IMG/VR virus record: IMGVR_UViG_3300045283_000058
Span: 1-43,884 of that record
DNA from: a virus
Length of the DNA stretch: 43,884 nucleotides
Reading direction: 5' to 3' (one strand)
Position 1 is the first letter of the stretch, and the number at the start of each line of letters is the position of its first letter. Shown piece after piece: positions 1-6,460 of this stretch. A model generated the notes under the pieces. The model saw only the letters and a program-made list of their open reading frames with translations, made no database searches and was not told the origin of the DNA. Made by a program: the position numbers and the translations under genes.

Positions 1-258
1 CTACAATAGCACACTCGCCCCGTCAATGTCTACTCGCGGCAATCGGGATTGTGTTCGCAGCGGCGGGGCTTTCTGGATCACAATCTTACCACTTTGTCTA
101 TTTGTTTTGTAGTAAATATATGAATGTCTTTTGCTTATCCTGTCGCCTTCGTCTATGCGCGCGGCTTATAGTCCTGTTATCGACGTATCCATATACGCTG
201 ATGCGCTGCTCGGCGCTCGAGCGGAGACGTCGTTCGTCGAAAAAGGGCCTGCGCGTGC

Positions 259-468
259 GTGGCTGACGAGGACAACGAGGAAGGCGTCGACAACTTGCGG
301 CAGATTCCCGAGCTGCGCGCCCTACTGGGCCTGCGGCTCGTGGATATTACGTCAGCGGATCGCGATGAACTAGCGGATGGTGACTATCTCTGCCTGCATT
401 TCGAGAACGGCACCACGATCAGAGTGCCGGTGGGCGCGATGGGCTTCGACATCGAGCCGATCGACTAG
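259..468 (+). CDS. small acidic hypothetical protein
   Basis: A 69-residue protein read from a GTG codon. It is acidic and ends in a hydrophobic, probably beta-rich segment (LHFENGTTIRVPVG), as in a small folded domain. I do not recognise the family. Its stop overlaps the stop of the leftward gene at 465-557, so the two converge. No strong Shine-Dalgarno sequence precedes the GTG, so the start is uncertain. Confidence 0.5.
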   Translation: MADEDNEEGVDNLRQIPELRALLGLRLVDITSADRDELADGDYLCLHFENGTTIRVPVGAMGFDIEPID

Positions 469-557
469 CTTTTCTTGAACATGCGGCGCGTAATCGCGGC
501 GAACACCACCAAGTAGATTGCCCACTTCGCGACTTCTGCCCAATCCGCGCCGCTCAT
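465..557 (-). CDS. small single-span membrane protein
   Basis: A 30-residue ORF starting MSGADWAEVAKW, with one hydrophobic stretch (AIYLVVFAAI) and a basic tail (RRMFKKS). It has the shape of a one-pass inner-membrane peptide with positive residues inside. Its ATG overlaps the TGA of the upstream leftward ORF (ATGA), which supports translation in an operon. No function is recognisable; phage genes of this size next to a regulator are often holin-like or host-takeover peptides, but that is only a possibility. Confidence 0.45.
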   Translation of the reverse strand: MSGADWAEVAKWAIYLVVFAAITRRMFKKS

Positions 558-682
558 GGCAACCCCGCAAGACGCCGCGGGCACTCACGCTGCGTACGCG
601 CGAACGGCACACTGGCGACGACACGCCACGCCGGCGCTGTTGACGCGCTCAACACAGCGATCGCGAGGACCGCTGCGATCAG
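554..682 (-). CDS. possible small secreted or membrane peptide, non-ATG start
   Basis: A leftward reading frame of about 42 residues with a hydrophobic N-terminus (LIAAVLAIAVLSASTAPA) that looks like a signal peptide or membrane anchor, then a basic region. The only start that fits the gene spacing is a CTG overlapping the stop of the 679-888 gene (CTGA); GTG and TTG codons lie a little downstream. Its stop overlaps the ATG of the 465-557 gene. The position between two coupled genes argues for it, the start codon against it. Confidence 0.3.
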   Translation of the reverse strand: MIAAVLAIAVLSASTAPAWRVVASVPFARTQRECPRRLAGLP

Positions 683-888
683 TCCGTACCGGTTTTCGTG
701 AGCTGCAACGGATCGGATGGGAAGGGCCAGACTTTGCGGTAACTCTCTCGTGCGGCCTTGATGATCGCACGATACAGTTCCGGTGAGACGACGGACAGGC
801 GGTGGAGCAGATCGCCTGGACTCATCGCATCGATCGTGTTGAACGTCGGCGGGCGACTCCGAACCATGCGTAGTTGACTCTTGGCCAT
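679..888 (-). CDS. hypothetical protein
   Basis: A 69-residue protein (MAKSQLRMVRSR...) with mixed helical composition and no membrane segment. The centre (SPGDLLHRLSVVSPELYRA) looks like a short helical bundle. A CGGAG motif lies about six bases before the ATG. It is followed leftward by overlapping small genes and sits downstream of the repressor at 954-1346, so it is probably expressed with the repressor. Function unknown. Confidence 0.55.
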   Translation of the reverse strand: MAKSQLRMVRSRPPTFNTIDAMSPGDLLHRLSVVSPELYRAIIKAARESYRKVWPFPSDPLQLTKTGTD

Positions 889-953
889 CCTCGACTCCGA
901 GAAAAGTGGGAGGCCATGATCGTCTAAAACCGCTACGATGTTGCATGATTTTT

Positions 954-1346
954 TTACCGATGCTTCAACTTTTTTACAGGTAACGGACTCGCGTGGCGGT
1001 CGGGGACTGCCCCTGATTTTAACCGCACGCGGAGAATCGTGGCGACAGCTTCGCGCATGGCGTCACTCTCGTGACGAAAATGTTCCAGTAAGCGCAGCTC
1101 GCTCGGCGTCATCTCGGCGGAGAACTCGAGCCCGCGATCGCGCACCGCTTCCGACGGCAGAATCGACAGCGCGAAGCAGAGCGCTTCAAGTTCGTCGAGC
1201 GTAATCGGCGTGCGGCCGCTGAATTTTTGCGCGACTTTCGATTGAGACCAGCCCATGATCCCCGCCATGTCGCGCTCGCTGAGTTTACGCGCGACTTTCT
1301 CGTCTTTCAGCCGGACGCGGACGCGATCGTTCAACGATTCGGCCAT
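954..1346 (-). CDS. XRE-family (CI-like) transcriptional repressor
   Basis: A 130-residue protein with an N-terminal helix-turn-helix of the lambda CI/Cro (XRE) type: residues about 20-60 include KLSERDMAGIMGWSQSKVAQ followed by TPITLDELEALCFAL, the usual recognition-helix and stabilising-helix pattern. The C-terminal half lacks any visible LexA-type Ser/Lys protease motif, so RecA-dependent autocleavage is unlikely. I chose the ATG at 1346; a GTG 48 bases upstream would add 16 residues but has no better ribosome site. It is divergent from the Cro-like gene at 1480 across a promoter region, the standard phage switch layout. No integrase was seen, so a classic lysogeny role is unproven. Confidence 0.75.
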   Translation of the reverse strand: MAESLNDRVRVRLKDEKVARKLSERDMAGIMGWSQSKVAQKFSGRTPITLDELEALCFALSILPSEAVRDRGLEFSAEMTPSELRLLEHFRHESDAMREAVATILRVRLKSGAVPDRHASPLPVKKLKHR

Positions 1347-1367
1347 AGGCGGCTGAAGTGTGTCCGA

Positions 1368-1463
1368 TAAGTCCTGATTCTGCAACGGCTTCACGCCATG
1401 ACTCAGTTCGTGATTTTCCCGGCCATCAGAACACTTGACAAATGCGTGCTACAGGACTAACTT
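1368..1463. promoter_or_regulatory. divergent promoter/operator region
   Basis: The gap between the divergent regulators contains a clear rightward promoter: TTGACA at 1435-1440, a 17-base spacer and TAACTT at 1458-1463. Two inverted copies of one half-site are present: TAAGTCCTG at 1368-1376 and CAGGACTAA at 1452-1460, the second overlapping the -10 box. An ACTCAG/CTGAGT pair at 1401-1406 and 1473-1478 flanks the region. This suits repressor binding that shuts off the rightward promoter. The assignment of operators is inference. Confidence 0.55.
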
Positions 1464-1479
1464 ACGGCTCGTCTGAGTT

Positions 1480-1692
1480 ATGGAAAGAACTACCACGAAC
1501 ACATATCCCGATCTGAAATCTTGGCGTGAGGCGCAAGGCTTCACGCATAAGCAAGCGGCCGAATTCCTCGGAATGTCGCGGTCGCACTACCGCACGATCG
1601 AGCTTGGCTATACATCTCCGCGCGCGGTCCTGGCGCAACAGATCATCGAGAAAACCGGCGTGCCGCTCGAATCGCTGTCTGGAGCCGCGTGA
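1480..1692 (+). CDS. Cro-like helix-turn-helix regulator
   Basis: A 70-residue XRE-type DNA-binding protein. Residues about 14-40 form the HTH (LKSWREAQGFTHKQAAEFLG, then MSRSHYRTIELG), with a short C-terminal dimerisation tail. Its length is typical of Cro proteins and of the YdaS/Cro-like regulators in phages. It lies just downstream of the TTGACA/TAACTT promoter and faces the leftward repressor gene. It probably controls the early switch. Confidence 0.75.
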   Translation: MERTTTNTYPDLKSWREAQGFTHKQAAEFLGMSRSHYRTIELGYTSPRAVLAQQIIEKTGVPLESLSGAA

Positions 1693-2119
1693 TCGATGAC
1701 GCTGAGTCACGACATACAGGAAACGCGGTTGCGTGCCCAAGCGCACAGCGACGATCCTCGTGTGCAACACACAGGGTCCGATACTGTATGTCCTGTAAAG
1801 CTGATTCAGTCTGACTCTGAGTTTTCTGGTGATTCGCTCGTAGACTTTATGAGCGGGTCGTGCTCCTCTGGGAACCGAGCCACGGATCCACCCCGATCCG
1901 CTCGTTGTGGACACGGCCCGCTCAGGAAGCTGACCGATCGTAGCACTTTCCTCGCTCGCCAATTCCTTTTTCAGAAAGCGTGACGCCATGACTCCAGACG
2001 GTATCGCTCTGTCGGTCGTGAACGTGAGGCTTGTTTTAGGCCAGTGGACACACGGGCATCCGCTGGTTGCGCAGATCATCCTCACGCTGTTGTGGACGCT
2101 CTGCTATCGCGCGAGTGCG
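1693..2119. other. leader region without a convincing gene
   Basis: About 430 bases separate the Cro-like gene from the next convincing start. A frame is open from 1696 to 1983, but its composition (serine- and arginine-rich, no pattern) does not look coding. ATGTCCTGTAAAG near 1789 and TACAGGAAAC near 1717 resemble the half-sites in the switch region. CGCCATGACTC occurs both near 1394 and near 1985. The stretch may carry operators or a leader transcript. Confidence 0.35.
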
Positions 2120-2413
2120 ATGGACTTGGCGGAACTCGAAACGTTGCTCGCTGTCGCCGTGCGCGAATCGTTGCAACGTGCGGGCATTCCTGAAAAAGCC
2201 GCAGCAGCGATTCTCGGGATGGACTACGGACACTTTCAGCAAGCGCTCCGCCGTGAAGGGCGCGAACTGTCGGTGTTCAAGCTCGCGCGCTTGCCGTGGA
2301 TCTTCTGGGGCTACTTCCTGCCGGCGCTCTCCGCGATTGTCGTGCAGCATCATCTCAGCGAAGTGCTTGACACCGCAAAGGAGTTGATCGCGATGCCACG
2401 GAGGAACGCGTGA
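2120..2413 (+). CDS. putative small DNA-binding phage protein
   Basis: A 97-residue protein starting MDLAELETLLAVAV. The centre (GIPEKAAAAILGMDYGHFQQ) has the layout of a helix-turn-helix. The C-terminal half is hydrophobic with several Trp and Phe (LPWIFWGYFLPALS). I remember similar small phage proteins of unknown role. The frame is open upstream to 1988, but the family-like start is the ATG at 2120. Its TGA overlaps the GTG of the next gene (GTGA). Confidence 0.55.
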   Translation: MDLAELETLLAVAVRESLQRAGIPEKAAAAILGMDYGHFQQALRREGRELSVFKLARLPWIFWGYFLPALSAIVVQHHLSEVLDTAKELIAMPRRNA

Positions 2414-2553
2414 CATGGGTATGGCTCTCCGTGCTGCTCTCGTCGCTCCTGATTCTCACGGCGCCGTGGTGGTCGGGTCTGTTGTTGACGGCGATTCTCG
2501 CAGTGCGGCAGTGGCGACGCGGTTGCTCCTCGGCTTCTTCGTCGCGACGGTGA
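2410..2553 (+). CDS. small membrane protein
   Basis: A 47-residue ORF (MTWVWLSVLLSSL...) with two short hydrophobic stretches, WLSVLLSSLLILTA and GLLLTAILAV, then a basic Arg/Ser tail. The GTG start overlaps the previous stop by four bases. A second frame over the same DNA (2415-2618) is also open and gives a less convincing protein. A 22-codon continuation (GTG at 2550) would again overlap by GTGA. Likely an inner-membrane peptide of unknown role. Confidence 0.45.
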   Translation: MTWVWLSVLLSSLLILTAPWWSGLLLTAILAVRQWRRGCSSASSSRR

Positions 2554-2622
2554 TCGCGGGCGTCTTCGTGGATTGCTCGTGGTGTTGGTGGTGTATCGAA
2601 TGCTGGTTTGCACCGTGAGGTT

Positions 2623-2716
2623 GACGGCGTACGTCGATGGGTAGCCTTGTGCAGTCAGGGGCGTCTGTGACTACGCAATTCCGCGTGGACAGATCACATC
2701 AGAGACGTACGCCGTC
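2623..2716. repeat. 13-bp perfect inverted repeat with 68-nt spacer
   Basis: GACGGCGTACGTC (2623-2635) and its exact complement GACGTACGCCGTC (2704-2716) flank a gene-free stretch. Inside, weaker pairings (GTAG/CTAC, GTCA/TGAC) could extend a long imperfect hairpin. It could be a structured leader for the genes that follow, a protein-binding site or a replication element; the sequence alone does not decide. Confidence 0.6.
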
Positions 2717-2725
2717 CACATTACG

Positions 2726-2818
2726 ATGACGCCTCTTGAATCGTATTTCTGGCTCGCGGTTGGGGGCTTCACGGTGTCGATGATCGCCTTACTCATTCTG
2801 CGGAGGATCGAACGATGA
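2726..2818 (+). CDS. small single-span membrane peptide
   Basis: A 30-residue ORF, MTPLESYFWLAVGG to LILRRIER, with one transmembrane helix (FWLAVGGFTVSMIALLIL) and a basic end. The stop overlaps the next ATG (ATGA), which supports translation and coupling. Function unknown. Confidence 0.5.
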   Translation: MTPLESYFWLAVGGFTVSMIALLILRRIER

Positions 2819-3210
2819 GCAACCCTGACGCTCGACTTCGGCAGATGGAAGAATCCTTGATGGTCCCGATCATCATGCTCGCGCTGTTGCACGCACGGGA
2901 CATCGACGCCGGCCAACCGCCGTTGATGAAAGCGGCAGAGTATCTGTACGACTGGTCCGACATCGCGCGGGAATTGAATCTGTGGTATGGCACGACGGCG
3001 AATCGCGCGGCTCGTCAAGCGGCCGAGGAACTGATTTCGGTGTTCCTCTCATTGGCTCCGCGCACGCCGGCGCCTGTCATTCCCTTCCCGTTGCCCGTGG
3101 ATGATCCGACGATCTGCATTCAGTGCAGCAAGGAACCGATTGTGCCCGCGTGGGAACCGTTCTGTTCACGAGCGTGCAGCATTCGCGCCTATGCCGGAGA
3201 TGCGTCGTGA
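2815..3210 (+). CDS. hypothetical protein with C-terminal zinc-binding motif
   Basis: A 131-residue protein. The first two thirds are helical (RQMEESLMVPIIMLALLHAR). The C-terminus carries a compact four-cysteine motif, CIQCSKEP...FCSRAC, typical of a small treble-clef or zinc ribbon. It could bind nucleic acid or a host protein. Start and stop both overlap neighbouring genes by four bases. Family not recognised. Confidence 0.65.
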   Translation: MSNPDARLRQMEESLMVPIIMLALLHARDIDAGQPPLMKAAEYLYDWSDIARELNLWYGTTANRAARQAAEELISVFLSLAPRTPAPVIPFPLPVDDPTICIQCSKEPIVPAWEPFCSRACSIRAYAGDAS

Positions 3211-3452
3211 GCGAACCCGTCGTGATTTTGAAAGTGGAGCATGGCTGGTTGAACAGCCCTATCAAGGGCTTTCTCCATCATTCAGGACAGCTCGCCGGAT
3301 CTGATGGGATCGCGATCTACTCGGCGGATGTCGTCTCCGACGCGAAACATTTTTGTTATGGACATATCCCCGTCTGCATCGAGGTTCGGCGTCCGTCGCG
3401 CGGTCTGCCATTCGTCGGTCGCATCACACGAGCCTTCGCCCATGTGGACTGA
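3207..3452 (+). CDS. hypothetical protein
   Basis: An 81-residue protein read from the GTG that overlaps the previous stop (GTGA). It has mixed alpha/beta composition, no membrane segment and no motif I recognise (MSEPVVILKVEHGWLN...). The GTG at 3207 is chosen over upstream starts because those would overlap the preceding gene deeply. It overlaps the next gene by 11 bases. Confidence 0.55.
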   Translation: MSEPVVILKVEHGWLNSPIKGFLHHSGQLAGSDGIAIYSADVVSDAKHFCYGHIPVCIEVRRPSRGLPFVGRITRAFAHVD

Positions 3453-3651
3453 CGACGAAATCGCGGCGGAAGCCGAGCGGCACGAGAAGATCGTGCGCTT
3501 CAACACCTGGTTGCATCGGCAATACATGAAGCCGTACGCCCCGATGCCGCAAGACGTCCGCGACTGGATCGACGGCAAGACGGAGACACCGCCGTGGGAA
3601 CAGTCCCGTGAACTGGTGGGCGTCTCGGTCACAGAGCGGAGGACAGCCTAA
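3442..3651 (+). CDS. hypothetical protein
   Basis: A 69-residue, charged, helical protein (MWTDDEIAAEAERHEK...). It overlaps the preceding gene by 11 bases and is followed at once by the next ATG. The DNA before its stop contains GGAGGA, the ribosome site for the next gene. Function unknown. Confidence 0.55.
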   Translation: MWTDDEIAAEAERHEKIVRFNTWLHRQYMKPYAPMPQDVRDWIDGKTETPPWEQSRELVGVSVTERRTA

Positions 3652-3909
3652 ATGGACTTCCTGGCGATGGCCGTCCGCGATGCCCGATTGACGTTCAACT
3701 CGACGAAGGGGGTGATGACCTCTGCACACGACAGGATGCTCATGTCAAGACTGCGCTCTGAAATCGGTGATGCAGCAGTAGCCGGGGGCAGCGCATCCGG
3801 CGAGTCTCACGCTGAGGAATCGATCTGGATCGAAATGCCGGGGGCTGGCCCTGAATTTCAGGAACAGCAAAGTGGGGGCGGGCCGTCGCGCGGAGCGGAG
3901 GAGGCATGA
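3652..3909 (+). CDS. hypothetical protein
   Basis: An 85-residue protein whose ATG follows the previous TAA directly, with GGAGGA about eight bases upstream. The N-terminus is helical; the C-terminus is low-complexity, rich in Gly, Ser and Glu (GGSASGESHAEES). It ends eight bases before the first Y-RNA-like unit, so the RNA cluster may be processed from the same transcript. Function unknown. Confidence 0.5.
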   Translation: MDFLAMAVRDARLTFNSTKGVMTSAHDRMLMSRLRSEIGDAAVAGGSASGESHAEESIWIEMPGAGPEFQEQQSGGGPSRGAEEA

Positions 3910-3916
3910 AGGATTC

Positions 3917-3984
3917 TGCGGCGTGGTGTAGGACTCGGTTACTTCTTGCTATGACGTACCGGGTCCGCCAACTTTCCCGCCGCA
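3917..3984 (+). ncRNA. Y-RNA-like RNA, unit 1 (no tRNA-like domain)
   Basis: First of three related RNA units. A perfect 7-bp closing stem (TGCGGCG at 3917-3923 with CGCCGCA at 3978-3984) encloses blocks shared with the other two units: TGGTGTAG just inside the 5' strand, CGGTTACTTCT in the centre, and CGCCAACTTTCC just before the 3' strand. TGGTG can pair with CGCCA, and CGGT with ACCG. The closing stem differs in sequence from unit to unit but keeps its pairing, which is covariation within one locus. By position upstream of a Ro60 gene and homology to unit 3, it is probably a Y RNA lacking the tRNA-like module. Confidence 0.65.
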
Positions 3985-3995
3985 ATCGTGTAGGG

Positions 3996-4064
3996 CACGC
4001 CGTGGTGCAGAGGGCGGTTACTTCTTCTGCAAAGACAACCGTTCTCGACAACTTTCCCGGCGTG
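3996..4064 (+). ncRNA. Y-RNA-like RNA, unit 2 (no tRNA-like domain)
   Basis: Second unit, 11 bases after the first. A perfect 7-bp closing stem pairs CACGCCG (3996-4002) with CGGCGTG (4058-4064). Inside are the shared blocks TGGTGCAG, GCGGTTACTTCT and CGACAACTTTCC. CGGTT can pair with AACCG, and TGCAGA with TCTGCA; these two would cross, so only one may form or they make a pseudoknot. It has no tRNA-like insert. It is likely a bound partner of the downstream Ro60 protein. Confidence 0.65.
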
Positions 4065-4072
4065 GTGTTCGT

Positions 4073-4205
4073 GGCTGCGTGGTGTAGACGGCGGTTCCTT
4101 CTGTGTCGCGGGTTCGATTCCCGTCAGTCGGGTTGTCCGGCTGTAGCTCAGTGGTAGAGCAAGAGGCCCGTAAGGGTTGACCGTGGTCGCCAGTTTCCCG
4201 CAGTC
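4073..4205 (+). ncRNA. Y RNA with permuted tRNA-like domain (YrlA type)
   Basis: The closing stem GGCTGCG (4073-4079)/CGCAGTC (4199-4205) and flanking blocks match units 1 and 2. The middle holds a tRNA-like domain in permuted order: anticodon-stem strand CTTCT (4098-4102), T arm GCGGG-TTCGATT-CCCGT (4108-4124), acceptor strand CAGTCGG (4125-4131), a GTTGT loop, acceptor strand CCGGCTG (4137-4143), TA, D arm GCTC-AGTGGTA-GAGC (4146-4160), then AGAGG (4162-4166) pairing with CTTCT. The acceptor stem forms 7 of 7 pairs with one wobble. A CCC-GTAA-GGG hairpin (4167-4176) and CGGTT/GACCG follow. This is the arrangement known for bacterial Y RNAs, which mimic tRNA and tether Ro60 to polynucleotide phosphorylase. 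It ends 19 bases before the Ro60 start codon. Confidence 0.85.
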
Positions 4206-4224
4206 GTTCTGAGAGAAGGAGCGC

Positions 4225-5541
4225 ATGAGAACGAATCGATCCGTCACGCTGCCGCCGGTTCATACGCACGAAGGCGCTCCGGCCCGGCATCTCGCGCCGT
4301 TGCAGGAACTGCGGCGCACGGCGCTCTCCGCGTTGCTCTTTGAGGACACGTTCTATGAGAAGGGCGGCGCGCAGGCGGAACGGGCGGCGGCGCTCATCGC
4401 GCAGTGCAGGCCGGAGGATGTGGCGGCGCTCGCGGTCGAATGCCGCTCGCGGATGTATCTGCGCCATATGCCCCTGTTTCTCGTGCGTGAGCTGGCGCGG
4501 CGCAAGGGCTGCGGGTCGTTCGTCGCGGCGGCGCTGGAATCCGTGATTCAGCGGCCCGACGAACTCACCGAGTATCTGGCGATCTACTGGAAGGATGGCC
4601 GTCAGGCGGTGTCGGCAGGGTCCAAGCGCGGACTGGCGCGCGCCTTCCGCAAGTTCAACGCCGAGACGCTGGCGAAGTACGACCGCGCCCACGCCGTGAA
4701 GCTCCGCGACGTGCTGCGCATCGTTCACAGCAAGCCGTCGTCCGCCGAGCAGTCGGCCGAATGGAAGGCGCTGATCGCGGGCGAACTGCCGTCGCCGGAT
4801 ACGTGGGAAGTCGCGCTCTCTGGCGGCGCTGACAAGCGAGAGACGTTCGAACGATTGTTGAGGGAACGGAAACTTGGCGGGCTCGCGTTCCTGCGCAACC
4901 TCCGCAACATGATCGGCGCGCAGGTCGATCCGGCGCTGATGCGCGAGCGGTTCGCGGGCGGGTTCGGCAAGGTGCTGCCGTTCCGGTTCGTCGCCGCGCT
5001 CCGCTATGCGCCGCAGTTCGTGCGCGAGCTGGACAGCGCCATGCAACGGTGCATCGCTGACTTGCCGCAGTTGCCGGGCACGACCGGCGTACTCGTTGAC
5101 GTGTCGGGCTCAATGGACGCGCCGCTCTCCGCGAAATCCGAGATGAACCGGATCGACGCGGCGGCCGGCCTCGCCGTGCTCGTCTCAGCAGTTGCGGAGT
5201 ATCCGCGCATCTTCACGTTCTCAGAACGGCTGGTCGAGGTGCCACCGTTCGCCGGGTTAGCGCTCGTCAAGACGATCCACGACTCCCAAGCGCACAGCAG
5301 CACGTATCTCGGCGCGTCAGTCGCGGCGCTCAATCAACAGCGGCTGGATCGCCTCATCGTCATCACGGACGAACAGTCGCACGACGCGGTGCCGAATCCG
5401 ACCGCGAAGGGCTACCTGATCAACGTCGCGACCTATCAGCATGGCGTCGGCTATGGGCCGTGGGTTCACATCGATGGCTGGTCAGAACGCGTGATCGATT
5501 TTGTGCGCGAGTACGAAGTGGCGAAGGCGGAGGCTCGCTGA
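4225..5541 (+). CDS. rsr: TROVE-domain RNA-binding protein (Ro60/Rsr ortholog)
   Basis: A 438-residue Ro60-type protein. Residues about 25-270 are the helical-repeat TROVE ring (FRKFNAETLAKYDRAHAVKL and LGGLAFLRNLRNMI are typical TROVE segments). Residues about 285-430 are a von Willebrand A domain with a MIDAS metal site: DVSGSMD at 292-298 and the later Thr/Asp positions near SSTYLG (358-363) and ITDEQ. Ro proteins bind misfolded RNA ends in the ring and Y RNAs on its outside; in Deinococcus the complex works with polynucleotide phosphorylase. Length is slightly short of animal Ro60 (about 540) and typical of bacteria. AAGGAG lies five bases before the ATG. The adjacent Y RNAs make the assignment firm. 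Confidence 0.92.
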   Translation: MRTNRSVTLPPVHTHEGAPARHLAPLQELRRTALSALLFEDTFYEKGGAQAERAAALIAQCRPEDVAALAVECRSRMYLRHMPLFLVRELARRKGCGSFVAAALESVIQRPDELTEYLAIYWKDGRQAVSAGSKRGLARAFRKFNAETLAKYDRAHAVKLRDVLRIVHSKPSSAEQSAEWKALIAGELPSPDTWEVALSGGADKRETFERLLRERKLGGLAFLRNLRNMIGAQVDPALMRERFAGGFGKVLPFRFVAALRYAPQFVRELDSAMQRCIADLPQLPGTTGVLVDVSGSMDAPLSAKSEMNRIDAAAGLAVLVSAVAEYPRIFTFSERLVEVPPFAGLALVKTIHDSQAHSSTYLGASVAALNQQRLDRLIVITDEQSHDAVPNPTAKGYLINVATYQHGVGYGPWVHIDGWSERVIDFVREYEVAKAEAR

Positions 5542-5838
5542 ATGCCCCAACTGGATCGCGCGCGTGAATTTCGCGTCTGCAAGCTGGCGGATGTGAATGT
5601 CTGGCGCTTGGAAACGTTGCGGCGTCCACGGCGGTGGGCGTTCTGGCTCAGGCCGCGATGGGTGCCTGTCGTGGTCTGGCGACTGTTCGACGTGCTCGGT
5701 GAGGGCCAAGACGCGGAATATCCCACTCGCGCCCAAGCGATTGAAGCTATGGAACGTTTCCAACGTCAGGACGCGGAAGAACGCGCTCGCAAAGCGAATC
5801 GCTGGAATTGCGCGGCTTCCTCGGAGGGCCAGCCGTGA
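5542..5838 (+). CDS. hypothetical protein
   Basis: A 98-residue basic protein starting directly after the Ro60 stop. It is rich in Arg and Trp (RRPRRWAFWLRPRWVPVVVWR) and ends in a helix (AQAIEAMERFQRQDAEERARK). The basic surface could bind RNA, which would suit its place behind Ro60, but that is speculation. Its last codons read through the junction element TTCCTCGGAGGGCC, which contains the ribosome site for the next gene. Confidence 0.6.
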   Translation: MPQLDRAREFRVCKLADVNVWRLETLRRPRRWAFWLRPRWVPVVVWRLFDVLGEGQDAEYPTRAQAIEAMERFQRQDAEERARKANRWNCAASSEGQP

Positions 5839-6008
5839 ACCCACAGTTCGTTTTCGGCATCGGTGCCGCCCTGATGTTGCTGGCCATGTTAACCGGCGCT
5901 GTTGGCATCACTGAAGAAGTCGTCTGCCGGCGCCTCGTCAAGCAGGCGCACCATGCCGGAAAAACTGACATCGCGGAGTGGATCAAGACGAGCGAGGCGT
6001 GCAACTGA
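5835..6008 (+). CDS. small membrane-anchored protein
   Basis: A 57-residue protein from a GTG that overlaps the previous stop (GTGA). Residues about 4-24 form one transmembrane helix (FVFGIGAALMLLAMLTGAVG); the rest is a charged helical tail. The stop overlaps the next ATG by one base. No family recognised. Confidence 0.6.
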   Translation: MNPQFVFGIGAALMLLAMLTGAVGITEEVVCRRLVKQAHHAGKTDIAEWIKTSEACN

Positions 6009-6460
6009 TGGGGAAATTCGATCATCTCGGGCAGACCTTGGCAGAACAGCGGGCGATCCCGTGCGCACCGCCGAAGTCCATTCCGACACCAGCGCGGAAG
6101 GATGAGGAGCGGCACGCGAAGAAGCTGACGGACGACGCGTTTCGGAAACTGATTTGGAAACTGGACGGCGGGAAATCGCGCGCTACGGGGAAACCGCTCG
6201 CGCATTCCGGGACGACATCCTGGCACGAACTCGGAGAAGTCGATCACAGCATTCCGCGCTCGCTCGCGCCCGATCGGATCTACGACCCGTCCAATGCGCT
6301 TTTGTTGAGCAAGTGGGAGAACCGGATGCGGAAGATTCCCTGTATCAGAGCGCCGGAGTTCAAGTACTTCGATTACAGCGGGCCGGATGATCGTCGGCGA
6401 CCGCAGACGTTCGTGTGGCGCGATGACGACGGCACGGTTGTCAAAACGAGGATCGGATGA
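6008..6460 (+). CDS. HNH endonuclease-like protein
   Basis: A 150-residue protein with an HNH core at residues 73-105: HELGEVDHSIPRSL, then PSNALLLSKWEN. D79-H80, N96 and N105 match the metal and catalytic positions. The zinc-knuckle cysteines common in the family are replaced (KSRATGKPL), giving the simpler cysteine-free form. In phages such enzymes nick or cut DNA in packaging, recombination or homing. It is far from the terminase, so a packaging role is not implied. It is coupled to its neighbours at both ends. Confidence 0.7.
   Translation: MGKFDHLGQTLAEQRAIPCAPPKSIPTPARKDEERHAKKLTDDAFRKLIWKLDGGKSRATGKPLAHSGTTSWHELGEVDHSIPRSLAPDRIYDPSNALLLSKWENRMRKIPCIRAPEFKYFDYSGPDDRRRPQTFVWRDDDGTVVKTRIG

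Noticed and set aside
1696-1983. 95-codon ORF after the Cro-like gene
   Set aside because: No protein-like pattern, no ribosome site; kept as uncertain leader DNA.
3906-4157. 83-codon ORF through the Y RNA cluster
   Set aside because: It crosses three RNA structures, starts before unit 1 and has no protein-like pattern; an accidental open frame in GC-rich DNA.
4098-4166. A stand-alone permuted tRNA gene
   Set aside because: The acceptor, T and D arms pair well, but any joined anticodon loop lacks U33 and a purine at 37. The flanking stem and blocks match two other units lacking tRNA parts, and a Ro60 gene follows, so a Y RNA explains everything better.
3917-4205. CRISPR array
   Set aside because: Units are 68-133 nt, with covarying stems and short unequal gaps, not identical repeats with uniform spacers; no cas gene is present.
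4018-5046. 342-codon leftward ORF
   Set aside because: Antisense to the Ro60 gene and the Y RNAs; Arg/His-rich composition typical of a shadow frame.
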